DNA of 64,000 bases, from contig VZSF01000873.1 of the NCBI GenBank assembly GCA_013398295.1, positions 1,196,072 to 1,260,071 of the forward strand, written 5' to 3'. A model generated the notes under the pieces. That model made no database searches and was not told where the DNA came from. It saw only the letters and a program-made list of their open reading frames with translations. Positions 25,222 to 39,300 of the stretch are shown here, one piece after another. This stretch comes from Chionis minor (lineage: Eukaryota > Chordata > Aves > Charadriiformes > Chionididae). Within the stretch, counting starts at the first letter, position 1. Every line of letters starts with the position of its first letter. A program made the translations under genes and the position numbers.

Positions 25222-28200
25222 AGGGTTCTGTTTTGGTCTAAACATGACGAGAGCTTGTGACCCTGTGTACAGCACTGCAGTGGTGCAAACTATGTATGAT
25301 AAGCGTTGACTGTTTCTGCATCAGGTCCAACTAAAACCAGTTGCAGCAGTAGTATGAGAGGAGTCCTGTGTTCCTGGAGAAGGGCTTCAAGCTTGACTAA
25401 TTACACTTCTGGTTTTTTGGATTGTTCCTTGTTCCTCTTTCCTGAGGCCTATGGAGGGGACTCAAGTTCACACTGGGAAATCCTACTGCTACATCAGGGT
25501 AGTGTCAAAAGTCCCTGGCTACCATGGATGTTTAAGGACAAAACCCCGGGGCATTTAGTGCCCAGTGTGATCCATCCCTTTCAAGGTTATGTAGACCACT
25601 GAAACACCTGAACTGCCTGGATCCATAGCTGAAATCCAAATGCACTGTTAGTTTTCTACAAGTTCCTCTATACCATCTAGTGTGATCTTCAGTCCAGCAG
25701 GCAAGGTCTGTGTCCCTATGTCATTGGGGCTGCTTGTATATGCAAGGCTCGTACACGGTGGCTGGAGCTGTCCCGTTCCTCCACAGTTAACATTGTGGAG
25801 GGTGGTAAACAGTGTCCAGCAGCTTTTAAGAACTCCCACTTTGCACAAGGCTGTCTTGTACATTGTTTTAACAGCCAGCTATTTCACTTAGTGGGCATAA
25901 GTATCTCTGCTAAGGTGCATAAAGTGAGGCAATTTTGAATACTGCAAATAACTTCTTGGGATCAGTGGGCATGGTCAGGAAAAAATAGGCGATTCCAGAA
26001 TTGATAATAATTTGAGCAGTTTAAATTGCCAGCTGTACTTTGAACTAGTCATTAAGCATATCAGTTAGCTCAATTACCATTAATTAAATATCATTCCCAA
26101 GCACCTTTCCATTGTTTGCAGGAGAGGAGGTTCCCAGAAACCGTTTCCCATTTAAAACAAACACAAAGAACAACAACAAAAACAAGCACCAAAGGAACAT
26201 ATGCATCCATTCATTGTAGCTAGTTTTAGAGCAAGAAGTGTTATTTATGGAAATGTGCCCCGTTAGGCTCAATAATCAAGGACTGAATGGAGATGGGCTT
26301 AGTGTTTTACTTCGATTTGTTCACTTGAGGATTTAAGGCTGGTTTAAAATTACATTATTAATTTAGGTCCAATTTTAGATTTACAGAAGGTAAAGAAGAT
26401 TGAGTGAATAAAGGACTCAGTAGAAATAACTTCTGAGAAGTGTTACATTCAACCTTACTGGAATGTTTTATTTACTGAAAATTAACCCAGATTCTTCTAA
26501 GCAGATGACAAGTTTAAGAATTATACTCTTACCTAGTAATGTAAGTCTGGATTGTGGTTTGGATTACATGATTTTGCAAATAATTTTGAAGGAGTTATGT
26601 CTTAAAGTGACCACAAGCTTTGCATTGGTTACCTGCACATGGTGTCTGCATGGGTGGGAGCGACCAGGTCTCTTACCACTCTATAGTTTCTTCCTGGTAC
26701 AAATAGGTGTGGAGACAGAGATGATGATTGAATCTCAATTTCCACTACTGGAAACTTGCTGGCAGTAGCGACCAAGCCAGCATGTTGTTGAAATGGGCAA
26801 CAGATGCCACTGATACAGGCAGAAAATACTACCCCAGAAGCTTAAGGGTATTTGGAAGAGGAAATGCATTTCAAAGGACTCCTTTGTACGCCTGCTTTCT
26901 GCTCTTGGTGTGGTGCCATTTATTCACCTGACGTTGTATACTTGGGACACAGTGGTTGCAGTGGTATGTGAATTCATACACATAGAAACTCTGCCTAGTA
27001 CTACCAGAGCTAACACTCAAGTGTGGTCCAGGGAGAGCCAACAAGATCTCCTTGTATTCTAAGGGCAAATTTTTCCCTCCGTGTTTTTGCTTATCCAAGT
27101 AATGTTTACCCTCACAGTTGGGAGAAAAAATGTTGTTAAAGTTTTGGCAGTGTTGATGTAGACAACTTGTTGATTTGAATCCTGGAGCCCTTTTCTCATG
27201 AACTGGAGATCCTCTAGAAGGTTACAATTTGGAGTGAATGTCTTGGGATTGTTCTCGGGGGTGAAAGGGTGAAATGTAGCCTAGCTATGCTTCCCGCTGC
27301 TGGCACATGCAGTAGTGATAAGGATTTCCCAGTTGTCCTGTGAAGAATAATACCTCCAGCACCAAGTTCTGCATGCTCACTTTGGGCTTGCCTAGAAGTG
27401 CCTGTCACGTGGTTGATTTTGTTTGAGCTGGAAATTACACACTTGATAATCATCTGATCTGCAGCAGACGCCTAGCTATTAAAGTCTAAATTACTTTCTT
27501 TTTTTTTAATGAGGGCAGAACATATCTACAGCCTATTGCTTTCAGATATGTTTGCCTTAATAAACGAAGCTGCACACACAAGCGGATCTTTGCATCCAGG
27601 CACGTTGTATGCTAGATGGAGTGTCATGTTGTACAGTGCAGTTAAACCAAATGTGTAAATTGCCTATCGTCTCTGATGGGAACAAAAGATGGTGCACTTC
27701 AAACCTGATCCAGATCAGGGTAGAGACAATTAAAACTCAAAGATAACTGTTTCAACAAGCCAGCAAAGTGTCATAGTAAGGAAATAAATAACCCAGGTAC
27801 ACAGCAGAGGGGAAACTATGATGGTATTGGCACAGGGTGGTGAGTGCAAAGGCAAAAATTGGCGAGGTAGAGTGCCTGTCCATGCCAGAGCCCTCTACTT
27901 AATGGGTGCCATTCCAGCTGATGGAAGGACAGCCCTAATGCTTAACTGACTGCGTGTAGCTGTATGGGATAGTCAGGCTGAGACAGCAATATGGGAAATG
28001 TCCCACAGAACTTAGCTCAGCTTTATCTGTGCAAGGACAAACCCCTGAAGGGAAAAAAGTAAATATATGGTGCACTGAATTTCTGCTTCCCAGATTGAGA
28101 AGTGTGATGCTGAAAGAGATCTGGGAACTGCAAAGTGTGACTGAGCAGTAACAAGAAACCCAAACTCTCCATGTTTAAAGATGTGTTTTGATGGAGGATG

Positions 28201-31200
28201 GTTCCTCAGCAGCAAGCCTTAGATCAGGCAGTAAGTGTGTCTGTATTCCTAACTATCTACGCAGTGTTTGGTGAAAACTAGTAGCAGCTCATCGCTGCTA
28301 GTTAGTAGTAGCGATTTTAATGTGATGAAAGTAAGTATCTACAAATACTTACATTGCAGTTTCTTGGGAGAAGTGACAAAAGTAAAGTAACCAAATACTG
28401 ATGCTGCTCTTAGAAAGACAGAGGCGTAGATTGCTTCGCTTTTGCTTGCAGGCTTCTTGCTAGCAGCTCAGAAAGTGAAAAACACGCTGCACTGAAAAGG
28501 GAAATGGGAATTAATCACAGGATGGTGACATTCAAGCAGCTACTTAAGCTACTGTTCCCTATATCGGACATCTAACTGTAGTGGTGCCGTTATAAAAAAG
28601 GAGGACAAACATCAGGCAACAGAAAAGCAGGAAACAATGAAGGCAAAAGTGAAGTTCAAGGAGTAAGCGAAAGGTTTGGAGACCAAACAGCAAGCAAATT
28701 TTGTAGTATATAACAAGCGGGAAGCTTTGTGAAAACCTGCAGATTGCTGGAGGTTAGAGAATGTTTGAAAAAGATAGTTGATTTTGCAAGTCTCTTCCTA
28801 ATTGAGATGCTTAGGTATGAGGACAGCCTCTCAACCCTGGAATTTATTATAGATTAGTATGGACACATATATATTATCTATTAAATTGTGCATATTGTTC
28901 TTTGTGTATATTTTATAGTACTTATGCTTTGCTTTCACTTAGGAGTTATGGAGTAGTAAAATGAAAATGTTCATATTTTTGTACTGATGTACAACTAAAT
29001 CTCACATACTGATAATTTAATACTTGGTTTGTAGCTAATACAGCACGCGCTGTTATCTAGAGTATTAACATTTACTAAATTTAACACAGACTGTTATTAC
29101 TAGCTTGAGTTTTGCTTTGCAAGGAAAAGACCGCCTTTGTGTAGTAGATGTTTTCTTCCTAAACATGTCTTTTTCTACAAGCTGAAGGAATGGTGCTAGG
29201 TTATTCTATTTTAAAAGACATTTCTGAAGTATTTTTAGCTAACGCAAACTGTAGTGTTTTGGTTCTAAAGAATGCAGTTTTCTTAAAATATTCAACTAAA
29301 AATAAATTGCAGTCTAGAAAAGGTTCAAAAAGTATATTTTGTGTTGGAAAGAAATGTTTTCCAGCCTAGTCTGAGTTTGTACACTCAGGATATTTTTGTA
29401 GTGGAATTTTAGTCTCTGGCTGTGATGTCCTGTCTTGGATCTAAACAGTCACAGTTCAGTAGAAGAGAAGCATACCAAAAGGAGGTGACACTTCCTTAGG
29501 CTGAGGCTTTTTTGGACTTCGTATCGTAGGTAGATGTTTAAAGTCTCTCAAAGGCAATAGAAGGAAAATAACATTCTGTTAAAGGAAGGGGAATTAGTAC
29601 TTATTTTTGAATAGTCTGGATATTTCTGGCTGCTGTTGGGTGTTTGCATGATGTTTAGATGTGGTACTATTTTGAGTTCTTCTCTCACCCTTTTCCTTCT
29701 TGCAAAGTTTTTTCTGTTTGCGTATTTGCAAGTCTTACACAGCATATATACCCTTTCGATGAGGACAGAGCCAGCAGTTTATTTGGAGGATGCAAACAGG
29801 ATTTTTGTTGTTCCTTTTGCTGCTCATGCCAATCTGTCTTCTGTTGCCAAGTGCATGCTAAATAGGTCATTCCAGCACAAATCGTTACAGTCACAAGCAA
29901 AGAGCAAAACCACACGGTGGTGATATGTGTTTATTACACACAAAAGGTCTTTCTGAGCACTTTATCACCTCCTTACCTATCCTGCCTTGCTCAGAAGTGG
30001 TGCGTAAGTGAGTACAACGGGCTGCTACGCTTGATCTGATGTAACCTCCTTTTTTGGCAGCAGCTTCACACTTATATTGGATTAAGTGTAATGTGAAACC
30101 TTACCCGAAATAATTGGTTTTATGCTTCTAGAGGTTTTCATGGGGACATACGAGGTTATTAAGATGCATATGCTCCTTCAAAAGGAAACAGTTTTAAGTT
30201 GTTGCTCATGTTTTGAAATGTGTATGATTTTCCTTTGCTGGCCCACCTTTGAAACTGGTCATCTTTACACACAGATCTGGAGCAAAGGCTGCCTAAAAGC
30301 TTAGCTTTTGTTTCCTAACCTGGGTGCCTCATCCTAAGGTGTTGTAGCTACAGGATAACGCGTTCCTTGCTCACAGCTCGCTCTGTACACCCTCAGGCAT
30401 TGAAGTAGAAGCTGTGGAGTGCATGCCTATCCATGCAAAGAACAGTAGTTGTTGCAGAAACCTAAAGGATGCTGCAGTCACAAAGGGGTGCCTTCGGTTA
30501 CTAGCATTCATAAATAGAATTGGTGATCCTTACATCTGTAACTGTTTAGAGTTTTAATAAAAAAATGGGTATTTCATAAAGAGCAGACGTGTTTTTGTGG
30601 GGCTGGTGAGTTCAAACCAAGCAGGAGGAAGGTCCAGCAAACATCTAGAGAGATGTGAGAGGAAAAGCATCTCGGGCACATCTGACCATACAGCAGCAAG
30701 TCTCCACAGCCTCTCCAGGAAACATGTAGCCTGCAGCTGGGTGGAGGGAAGATCTGGCATTTTCACTGTCCTCACTGAAATGAAGGGCTCTGCGGGAGCG
30801 TGGTGGATAGTGAAGAGCCAGTGATGCAGCCAGGCCAGGCTGTGTGCTGTGGAGGAAGAGGGCAAGCAAGAGTGGGGAATTGTTTGTACTGGGATAGGAC
30901 AGCTAGCGAAGAGTGTATTTTCAAAGGCAGACCGAACCAAAGGTACTTTCAGTTCACTAATTCAGTTCATGTCTATGCTGAACTTCAAGTCATTCCTTAA
31001 TCTTCTTTCAGTGCCCTAGGGACAGATAACAGGGATGCTGCAAACAGTCCTAGCCGATCCTTGCTGCAAAGGGTTAATTTTGAACCAAGAAACAGGCTTA
31101 ACCTTTACTTTTTTGGGATGGTCCTGGTTGTGGAGTCCTGCTTATCTTTGATCACATGAGATTTGAGTAGGTAGTTTCAGAGATGCGGTGAGTGGATAGT

Positions 31201-33137
31201 GTATGTTTTTAACAGCCAAGTTAAGGAACCACATAAATGGGGAAAAAGTGCTGTGTAGATGAGAGCAGGAGGCAGGGTTGCTTGCTAACCTTTATAGTCT
31301 GGTTTATTGCGAGAGAGTGTACATTTTATGCAGAGCAAAAGCCGACACAAAGCATTTTTCTCTGGCCACGTGTGTGATTTTGGTGACAGAAATGTAGTTG
31401 GTTGAAATTAAAATTCCATTTATCCTGTGCGGGAGTCCTCTGTCTGCTTGAAGGAATAGAGCTTTGCAAGGCAATCTGAGTAATTTTGTGAATATACTGG
31501 CAGATCTGTACAACACCTTCATTCTGGAAAGATAATTGTTCATAGATATGAGGAAATATATGTGTTCAATTGTCTTTTAGTTCCAGTTCAGGAATTATAA
31601 GCACTGTGATTAAAAAAATTATAAACACTATGCTGTATTTGCCATTAAGGAGATGAAAATAAGAAGTAAGAGTGGCTGATGGTTTCTTTTTTTTCTTTGG
31701 GAGGGTAGGAGTTGGATGGTGAGGACGTGGACAATTTTATGTGGAGTTTAGGGAAAAAATTGCTGATGTTACTTTTGTTCTCTGTCATTAGGGGGCATGT
31801 ATCTACGTATACAAACACTGCTGTGACTTTAATTTTTTTTCTTTTCTGTTTTGGCCACAAAATTGTGGAAGTTTAAAATACAGTAACAAATCTCTTCTTA
31901 TCCAACTATTTAAGTTTAATATCCATGAAAATGAAGAGGTTTGCCAATTATGTGTTTCCTCCACACTGAACGATAACTATGCTTTCCGTAAGTCATAACA
32001 GTCAAGCCTGCTGTGGAGTGACAAGACCTGGCTTTTCCTTCAGTGTTACCAATTCGTGTTTCAGTTTGACATTATGTAAATACTCTGCTATTAGGGAAGA
32101 AAATGACATAAAATTGCATCCTTTCTCAATGAGATTTTAAGTTCTTTCAGTAGCTTCTCTCGGTTTTGAAGCTATAATAAAGATCATAATTAGAATCCCA
32201 GTTGCTTAAGTGAGAAATTAGCATGTTCTTAAATGCTGAGCCGAGTCAGGTTCCCAGCGAGACCCCCTCCGGCTATCTGTCCTGCCCCAAAGCGCTTTCC
32301 CTAATACCAATTTTGCATTCTAGACGTATTAAAGAAAATCATATTCATTGCCACCTAGCAGTTAATCAGAGCCTTCAGATAGGCTTGAAATAATTTGCAG
32401 CCTGACTGCCAAAACCACCTGCATCCCCTTCATTTCCTACAGCTGTACCTGGGCATGCTTTAAAAGTTATCAGAGAGTGTCAGTCTGTCGCCCAGTACTA
32501 GGACTGTGACAAATTCACTCCATGCATGACAAATTTGTCACAAATACTACTTGACCCCACCCTGGACCCTCCTTGCTTACTGTCTTCTAGGCTGTGGCCA
32601 AGGGAACAAAAATCTAATGGCTTTTACCTGATATCTTCCCTGTTAAAATCATCTTTCCCTAAAGGTTTTGGTTAGTTTTTGTAGAACTGGGCACTAGCAT
32701 TATGTATTAATAACACCTTATCTATTAATAGATATTTTACCATGTAAATAAGAGTCTAGTAGACTGGAATAAATTAAAACTTTAATGGGGCTAAAATAAA
32801 CCTAATTTGTAAATTAATTAAAAACAAGAAGCAAAGAATATTAACACTTAAAAAAAGACATTTCATAGTGCAAAATACAGATTTAGTTTCTAAATAAGTG
32901 AATGGTAAACTGTAATTGTATGATGTGCAAGAAGATACTTTGAACATATGAAACAGTAGTCACAGATTTGATATTCAAGATGTTCCTTTCTTGTTTTCCA
33001 AATTGTCGCGGAAGATACCAAAGGGTAAAGCAAATAAAATACTGTCTTAGCAGCTGGCCCAGACAGGGATATGATATTGGTGGAAGATGGATTTGGATAT
33101 TTTTTCTTTTTTTTTTCCTTACTTTTCTTTTTTTTAA

Positions 33138-33404
<267 letters not shown>

Positions 33405-34642
33405 TAGGGGCACAGCCTCATTCAAAGAAGGAGCCGTAGCACCGCACATGGAGTAGTAGCTAGATAAATGTACTGGTGCTACACTTGAATATATTATGTG
33501 CATTTCAACTCTCAGCAATTTGGCTCTATCTGCAGCAGGAGCATTCGAGTTCATGGTTGTAAAGACTATAAAATGAGGCTGGTAATAGTGCAAAAGGAAA
33601 TTTCTTTTATGCTTAGCACTGTGTTATCCTTGAATGGGTTTTTGTCTAGCTCTCTTAAGTCCTCCCCATCCTCCTTTGTTTTGTCTGTCTGTAAACTGAA
33701 GAAGTGCTTAACTTGCCTAAGTACATGTTCCTGTGAGGGGAAAAATCTGGTTGGAAATCCCCCTTCTCTACCTACTCGCTGTCCTTTATTGTTCAATCTG
33801 AGTAAGGCTTTTCATCTGGCAGCTGGTGGAGGGGTTGCCGTTGTTCTTAGCTGCCCCGGGAGCCGGATTGTTCCCATGGTGGTAATTAAAACAGGTGAAC
33901 TCCTCCACTCTGCGACCCAAATGCAGAGGAGGCACCTGAAGTTGTACAGCAAGATACCCAAATTGTCTCACAGTAACAGGTGCCTGAGCCTGTCTGGTGC
34001 TGTATGCTGTGTGTCTGGGATCACTGGTGCGTGTCAGGGAGCCTGCATGTTAGATTTGGGGACCTTAGCATGAGATACAACTGACTGTCCAGATTCAACT
34101 GAAGAAGGAGGAGAACCCTACCTGAGTGGTCATTTTTCTTGGGACTTTCCATGGCCCTGTGTTCCAAGTAGTGTACTGAAGATAACATCTTTCAGTTTAA
34201 TCTCCCAGGTGTCATAGTGTGGTATGTTTCTCTTTTGGCAGGTGTCCCCGGGCCCCTTAGCTAGTCACTGCTGCATCCCTGATGTGCTGCAACAATGCCT
34301 CTTGCTTTGTTTTGTCCCATTACCTGCTGAAAGCATGTGCGTTTGTTTACAGATAGGGCTTGTCTGCAAAAGTCTTCTAGTGGATTGAATCCTTCCAAGC
34401 TTGTGTTTTGAGTTTCCCTTTCCAGTTCTGAGGTCTCCGTTGCATCTGTGAGCAGCACCGGTCAACACCACCCATAGCTTCCTGCTGAGGTTTTCTCACC
34501 TTAGTGCAGCATGGTTTGATTTCTTTTTTCTTCTATTCTGTGAGATTTTAGGCAAGTGGTAGCTTTAGATTGGTTGCTAATACATCTGTCTTGACTCTGG
34601 TCCAATATGGAGCCTCGATCCTGCTGAGACTTCTGGTAGAGC

Positions 34643-34667
34643 GGGTGGGTGGAGGGGATGGAGGGGG
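34643..34667 (+). other. G-quadruplex motif
   Basis: Four G runs on the + strand (GGG, GGG, GGGG, GGGGG) separated by loops of 1, 4 and 5 bases satisfy the standard G3+N1-7 pattern. Because the gene is transcribed on this strand, the motif could also fold in the nascent RNA. It lies about 1.26 kb downstream of the exon at 33215. Function is unknown. Confidence 0.55.
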
Positions 34668-34870
34668 TGGTTTGCTAGCTTTTGTGTTTGTTTAAAGGAT
34701 TGAGAGAAGCAGAATCTAATGGAGTTTAAAGTGGCATTACAGTCCTCTGAAATTTAATCTGTGGAAATGTATTTCTAATTTAGTCTGCTGCGAGGTTGAT
34801 CGGTCTGTTGGCAGCATGTCACTGCTGTGATCTGGGCCAACTGCCACAGTTGTTGGTGGGAAAATTCAGA

Positions 34871-34901
34871 TGGTGGGGGGGTGTGTGTGTGTATGTGTGT
34901 G
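34871..34901. repeat. GT microsatellite
   Basis: A G run then GT repeats with one AT interruption. Simple repeat. Confidence 0.85.
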
Positions 34902-35951
34902 AGCACACATGGCTGCATTCACACACTTGTTTCCACTGCTTGCTAACTAAGCATGTGTTATTTATAGCTTTGAAGGCACTTGCACTCAAAGAAAGGCAAC
35001 CTGTGTGGGGATGTGACTTAATTCCATTTTTATTTCCTACTGTCTCTTAGCATTCTGCTTTAACAATGCAAACGGGAAGCACAGGTACTTTTGTCCTATT
35101 CCAGTGCTTCATTCAGAAGGTTTGGTGGTGGGGTTTTTTTTATTTTAATCAGTGGCTGTTTAGCTCTTGCACCTGTAATTTTCTCCTTTGTTATTCATCT
35201 GTGGAATAATTGATGTTTTGTACTGTCAATTAAGAACTTGCAATTCATTCCTAATTTCTTCAGTATGCAGGAGTACTCATATATTTCAGACAACACGTGC
35301 GTTCAGACGGCAAGATCCCAATTACAATTATATTAAAAACCACAAGGGAAAGTCTGCTCTGCTCTGAGTGCTGCACATAGCATGTTCCCGATCTGCTTAA
35401 ACAGGCGGAAGAAAAGCAGAAAGGGGAAGCTGTCAGCTGTCTGTTTCAACACCTCCACAACCTTATTGCTCTATCACCCCTCTGTAAAGCCTGAAAAGAG
35501 ACTAAAAACAGGGGGGCAGAATCTTCTTGGACATCTGCTACCTGGATGCGTTTCTGTGGAGGAGGAGGAGGGCTGCTGTGGCTTGGAGAGAGAGGGAGCG
35601 GGGTTGTTGACATTGCTGTTATCATGGTTCTGGCTTCAGTGTCTGAACTGTGTTCTTCAGGAGGCTCTGGCTGCCTGAGATTGTGCCCATTTGTCCCTCA
35701 GGTGGTTTAGCTCCAGGTGGTGGTGGTCTCTCTTGAGGTGCCCATTGGAAAAAAGGAGGTGGAAGCTGGTTCTTAATATGCTTGCAGGGAGTACACATAG
35801 CAGCCTGCTGGGACATCCAGCTCCAGAAAGGTCCCACAAGTGACCTTCCAGGGCGGTGGCAGGCTTAGTTTGGTCTCACTCTTCTGGTGGTACCCAGTGA
35901 GCCTGAAGAGGGAAGAGACAGCAGCTTACTTAAATCTTCCACAGGGAAGAC

Positions 35952-35975
35952 TTTTTTTTTTTTTTTTTTTTTTTT
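35952..35975. repeat. Poly-T run of 24
   Basis: Twenty-four consecutive T. Low complexity; its length may be unreliable in the assembly. It could mark an antisense poly-A tail, but no retroposon body is recognised. Confidence 0.85.
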
Positions 35976-36220
35976 GGGAAAAGGTTTGTTTTGGTTTTGA
36001 ACCTCTATGCTATTGTTTATTGAAGTGTTGAGGGATTAAAAATTGCTTGCATGGTGGGACGTATTTTTTCTGATTTCTGTCCAGATATGTCAGATACGGC
36101 GATTTGCACTTTCATAATGAAACGTGACACACAATTACATGGAAATAAGAGCACTGCACTTTGAAAGTTGTTTAGTAGTAAGCATAGTAGCGATATGATC
36201 CAGGACAGTAAATCCCCATG

Positions 36221-36300
36221 TTTGTGTGTGTGTGTGGTTTGTTTGCTTTTTTAATTTTGGGGGGTTTTTTTGTTTTGTTTTGGTTTTTTTTAATTTTTTT
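36221..36300. repeat. TG then T/G-rich low-complexity tract
   Basis: A short TG repeat (about seven units) passes into TTTTGGGG, TTTTGTTTTG and T-run units across about 80 bases. No function is seen. Confidence 0.75.
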
Positions 36301-39300
36301 AGAGCTGGAACTCTCTTAGGTACTAGTCCTTCAGAATGCTCAGATGATACAGTCCTTGCATTCATGGTCAAAGCTTTTCTTCGGCAAGGAAGCCTTCTCC
36401 AGGACCAATGTGAAAACAGCTCTGTGGTCATGTCTCTGTCCTTGTCCAGCCACCACACCCAGTTGGCTGTGTCAGAAGCAAGGTGTAAATTTGTGGCACT
36501 GTGTCAGTGTGCACTTTCATTTTCTAATTTTAAACAGAAATTTAGAAATCGCAGTCACTGCTGAAAGTTCACTCTTCAGTACTCTGGGGAGTTTATTTTA
36601 AGTGGCAGCAGCTGAATCCTGTGAGTGATGGAGGAGTACTATCATGTGACAATGTGGAGGAAAGACCCTTGACATATGTAACGTCCTATATTTAGGAAAA
36701 GAAGTCCCATATACCTGACCTTCTCCTGTGTTTCAGAAAATCTAATTACTGAAATAACTTTTATTTATTTATTTATTTTTAGCATCCTGTAATTTCAAAG
36801 GGAGATAATTTAACCAAGATGACCTGCTTGGTTTCAATATCCAGAATGCTAGGGGCTTTAGACATATTTTTAATTAGTTTGTTTTTTGAAGCCTTGATTT
36901 GATAATGCAATGTACTTATTACTACTTTAAAGGTAAGCGGAGCAGAATGAAAAACTGTAACAGTTGATGAATATCTGAGTACCCTGGAACACATCTCACT
37001 GTCCAGACTTGACAAGGCTTCCCTGCTTTCTATTATTTTAATTTTTTTTTTTTTTAAATTGTGACCTAGAATTTCCGACACAAGAAGGAAGGGAATAGCA
37101 CAGATATCTCTGAAGTGTTTGTCTGCAGCATTCTTATCTTTAAATAGCTTCTTTGAAGGAGCCCATATGCCCTTTGCGAGAGCCATAATTAGTATCTTTC
37201 AGCAGCGTGCGTAGATCCAAGTGTGTCATCTCTGTGCGGTTGTAGAACGGCTTCCACTTTTACTGTATTTTCTGCCTCAGGTCAAATTTTTCTTACTAGC
37301 CTCTGTTATAGTGCATTTAAGTTACCTTTACTTTCCATAATTATTTACAGGTTAAAAATATTGCGAGTGGAATAATACAGGGCTAAAGGGGGAAGAAGAA
37401 ACAACTCCCTGTGGGCAATGGATCTTTGGCTAAAGGTGATAACAGGAAGGCTGTCATTAGGAGCCTACATTTTAAGAAGTTTTCCCATGATCAATTTTCT
37501 AATTAAGCCAGGCCTCTGGGAGTTACGTGCTAGAGAATTTCAGGGATTCCTAAATAAAGATGGTTTAATTGAGATCTCACAAATGGAGTTTTCAGGCTCT
37601 TCTAAAAACTGTTCTGCAACACGCGTGGCTGTTCAATTTCTTTGAGTAATGCAATGACTTAACAGTATGATGATTTCTTACAACTGGACAAAACCAAAAT
37701 AGAAAATCTCACTGTAGCACATTTGTCCAAACTTAAGTAACTTCAAAATCTCAGTGCAATGGTCCTCTAGCAGTTTGCTCTTAAGCAGGCGTTTTGTTTT
37801 AAACACCTTGGTTAGTTGATAGGCTTGGAGGCCTTTGATCCCAGTCTTCTCTCTTGTGTCTTAATAGCAGGTATTATATTGCCTGTGCCAGTAGATACCT
37901 ACGGGGATTTTCTGTTACAACAGGAGAGGCCCAAAACCAGAACTTTGGGAACTCTTAATTTTGGACATGTTTAGAAAAGGACCATTAATTTGCGTAGCTT
38001 TTAACAAGGCAGAAGGTATGTTTGCCTGGTAATTCAGTGTCCATACGTACCCTGGCCTTTATAAGAGCCAATGACTGCATCCGTCACATTCTTGAAGTCC
38101 CAGCCTTCTAAGGAAGCGTGTTTCCACCATGGCGACATTCTCACCAGATGTGAGCAGAGTAAGCACGTTAAATAGGACAGCAACTGGACAAGGCTGGAAG
38201 CAAAGCATTGAAATGCTGATGCTGTCCAAAAATGTGGGCTGCTTTGCAGCCTAGGTTAGTTTTTATAATTCCAAAATAATCCTAAAACATTATGATAATT
38301 TATTTAAAATACTCGGGGAAGACTTTTTATCCATTTTGTTGTTAAATCATTTAATGTTTGAGACTGAAATTTTAGGATGGATTGAAAACACAAGAATAAA
38401 CTTCTTAATTGCATAAACCATTTAATAAAAGTAAGTTTGCATTTAGCAACTGTAATCTCACAATTTTGAAATTAATTTTTTAAAGTTAGGAGTATCATTG
38501 AAGTGTAAAAGAAGAAGTATATCTCATATGTGCAACCATTTTGTCCACCTGTGGAACACGCTGCTCTGGGCTGGTAACTCACTCCCCGCAGTGATTTAGG
38601 GTAATGATTTAATCAGTGTTGGCATGGAGAGGTGGGTATGTGAGCTCACAGTGAAAAGCACGTGTATGAAGTACGCAGAAGGCGGCTGGCAACCGACACT
38701 GTGACATTATTCCTTCCCAAGGGATGGGAGTGCTGCTGGAATGGCCTTCCAGGCATGCAGCGGAGGGTGCATCTTCACATCCATTTGTGTCAGCTAGGAG
38801 ATTTAAGAGGTTGCAAGAGCTGATGAGTGCAAGAGTAGCATGTGTGTAGTACTGCAACTCAATCGAAGTTTTACCCTGATCTTCCCATTTTGGGGCCCCC
38901 TTCTGATGTTAATGATTCCAATATCTACCCCTGTGAAAGCCACAGGATGAAATTAGCTCACTGAAATGGGAGACTAATCTTGCGGTTCAGCCTTTGTATT
39001 TTCCACAGATTCTCTCAGAGTCCCTTGGTGAGCTGCTTAGATTTTCTGTAAAACAAGGAGAAATATTTAACTCTGTATATTGGTATTAATGTAGCTGGGC
39101 ATTGATTATGGATGAGCTACCAGCATAAAATCCAAGTGCTCTGATGGTGCAGTACTTCAAAACTTCAGCCCCCATGGTTTTCAGCACCCAGGTGGGCAAA
39201 ATAATGTATTCTGGGAAAGGCAATTCCTGCCCTCCCTCCCAACCAGAACTGTCACCTGTGAGCCTACTCTAGGTTCAGTGCACCCTGAAAGGCTTATTTT

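Noticed and set aside
28270..28310. Short imperfect hairpin (AACTAG..CAGC / GCTGCTAGTT) as a microRNA candidate
   Set aside because: The stem is only about ten pairs with a bulge, far too short for a pre-microRNA.
33498..34073. 191-residue plus-strand open frame just downstream of a JARID2 exon
   Set aside because: No recognisable domain, no signal of a separate promoter, and it lies wholly in an intron. A frame of this length can occur by chance in 64 kb read six ways. A protein search would be needed to revive it.
36779..37186. 135-residue minus-strand open frame, Lys-rich
   Set aside because: Its Lys run comes from a T-tract on the plus strand. No domain is recognised.
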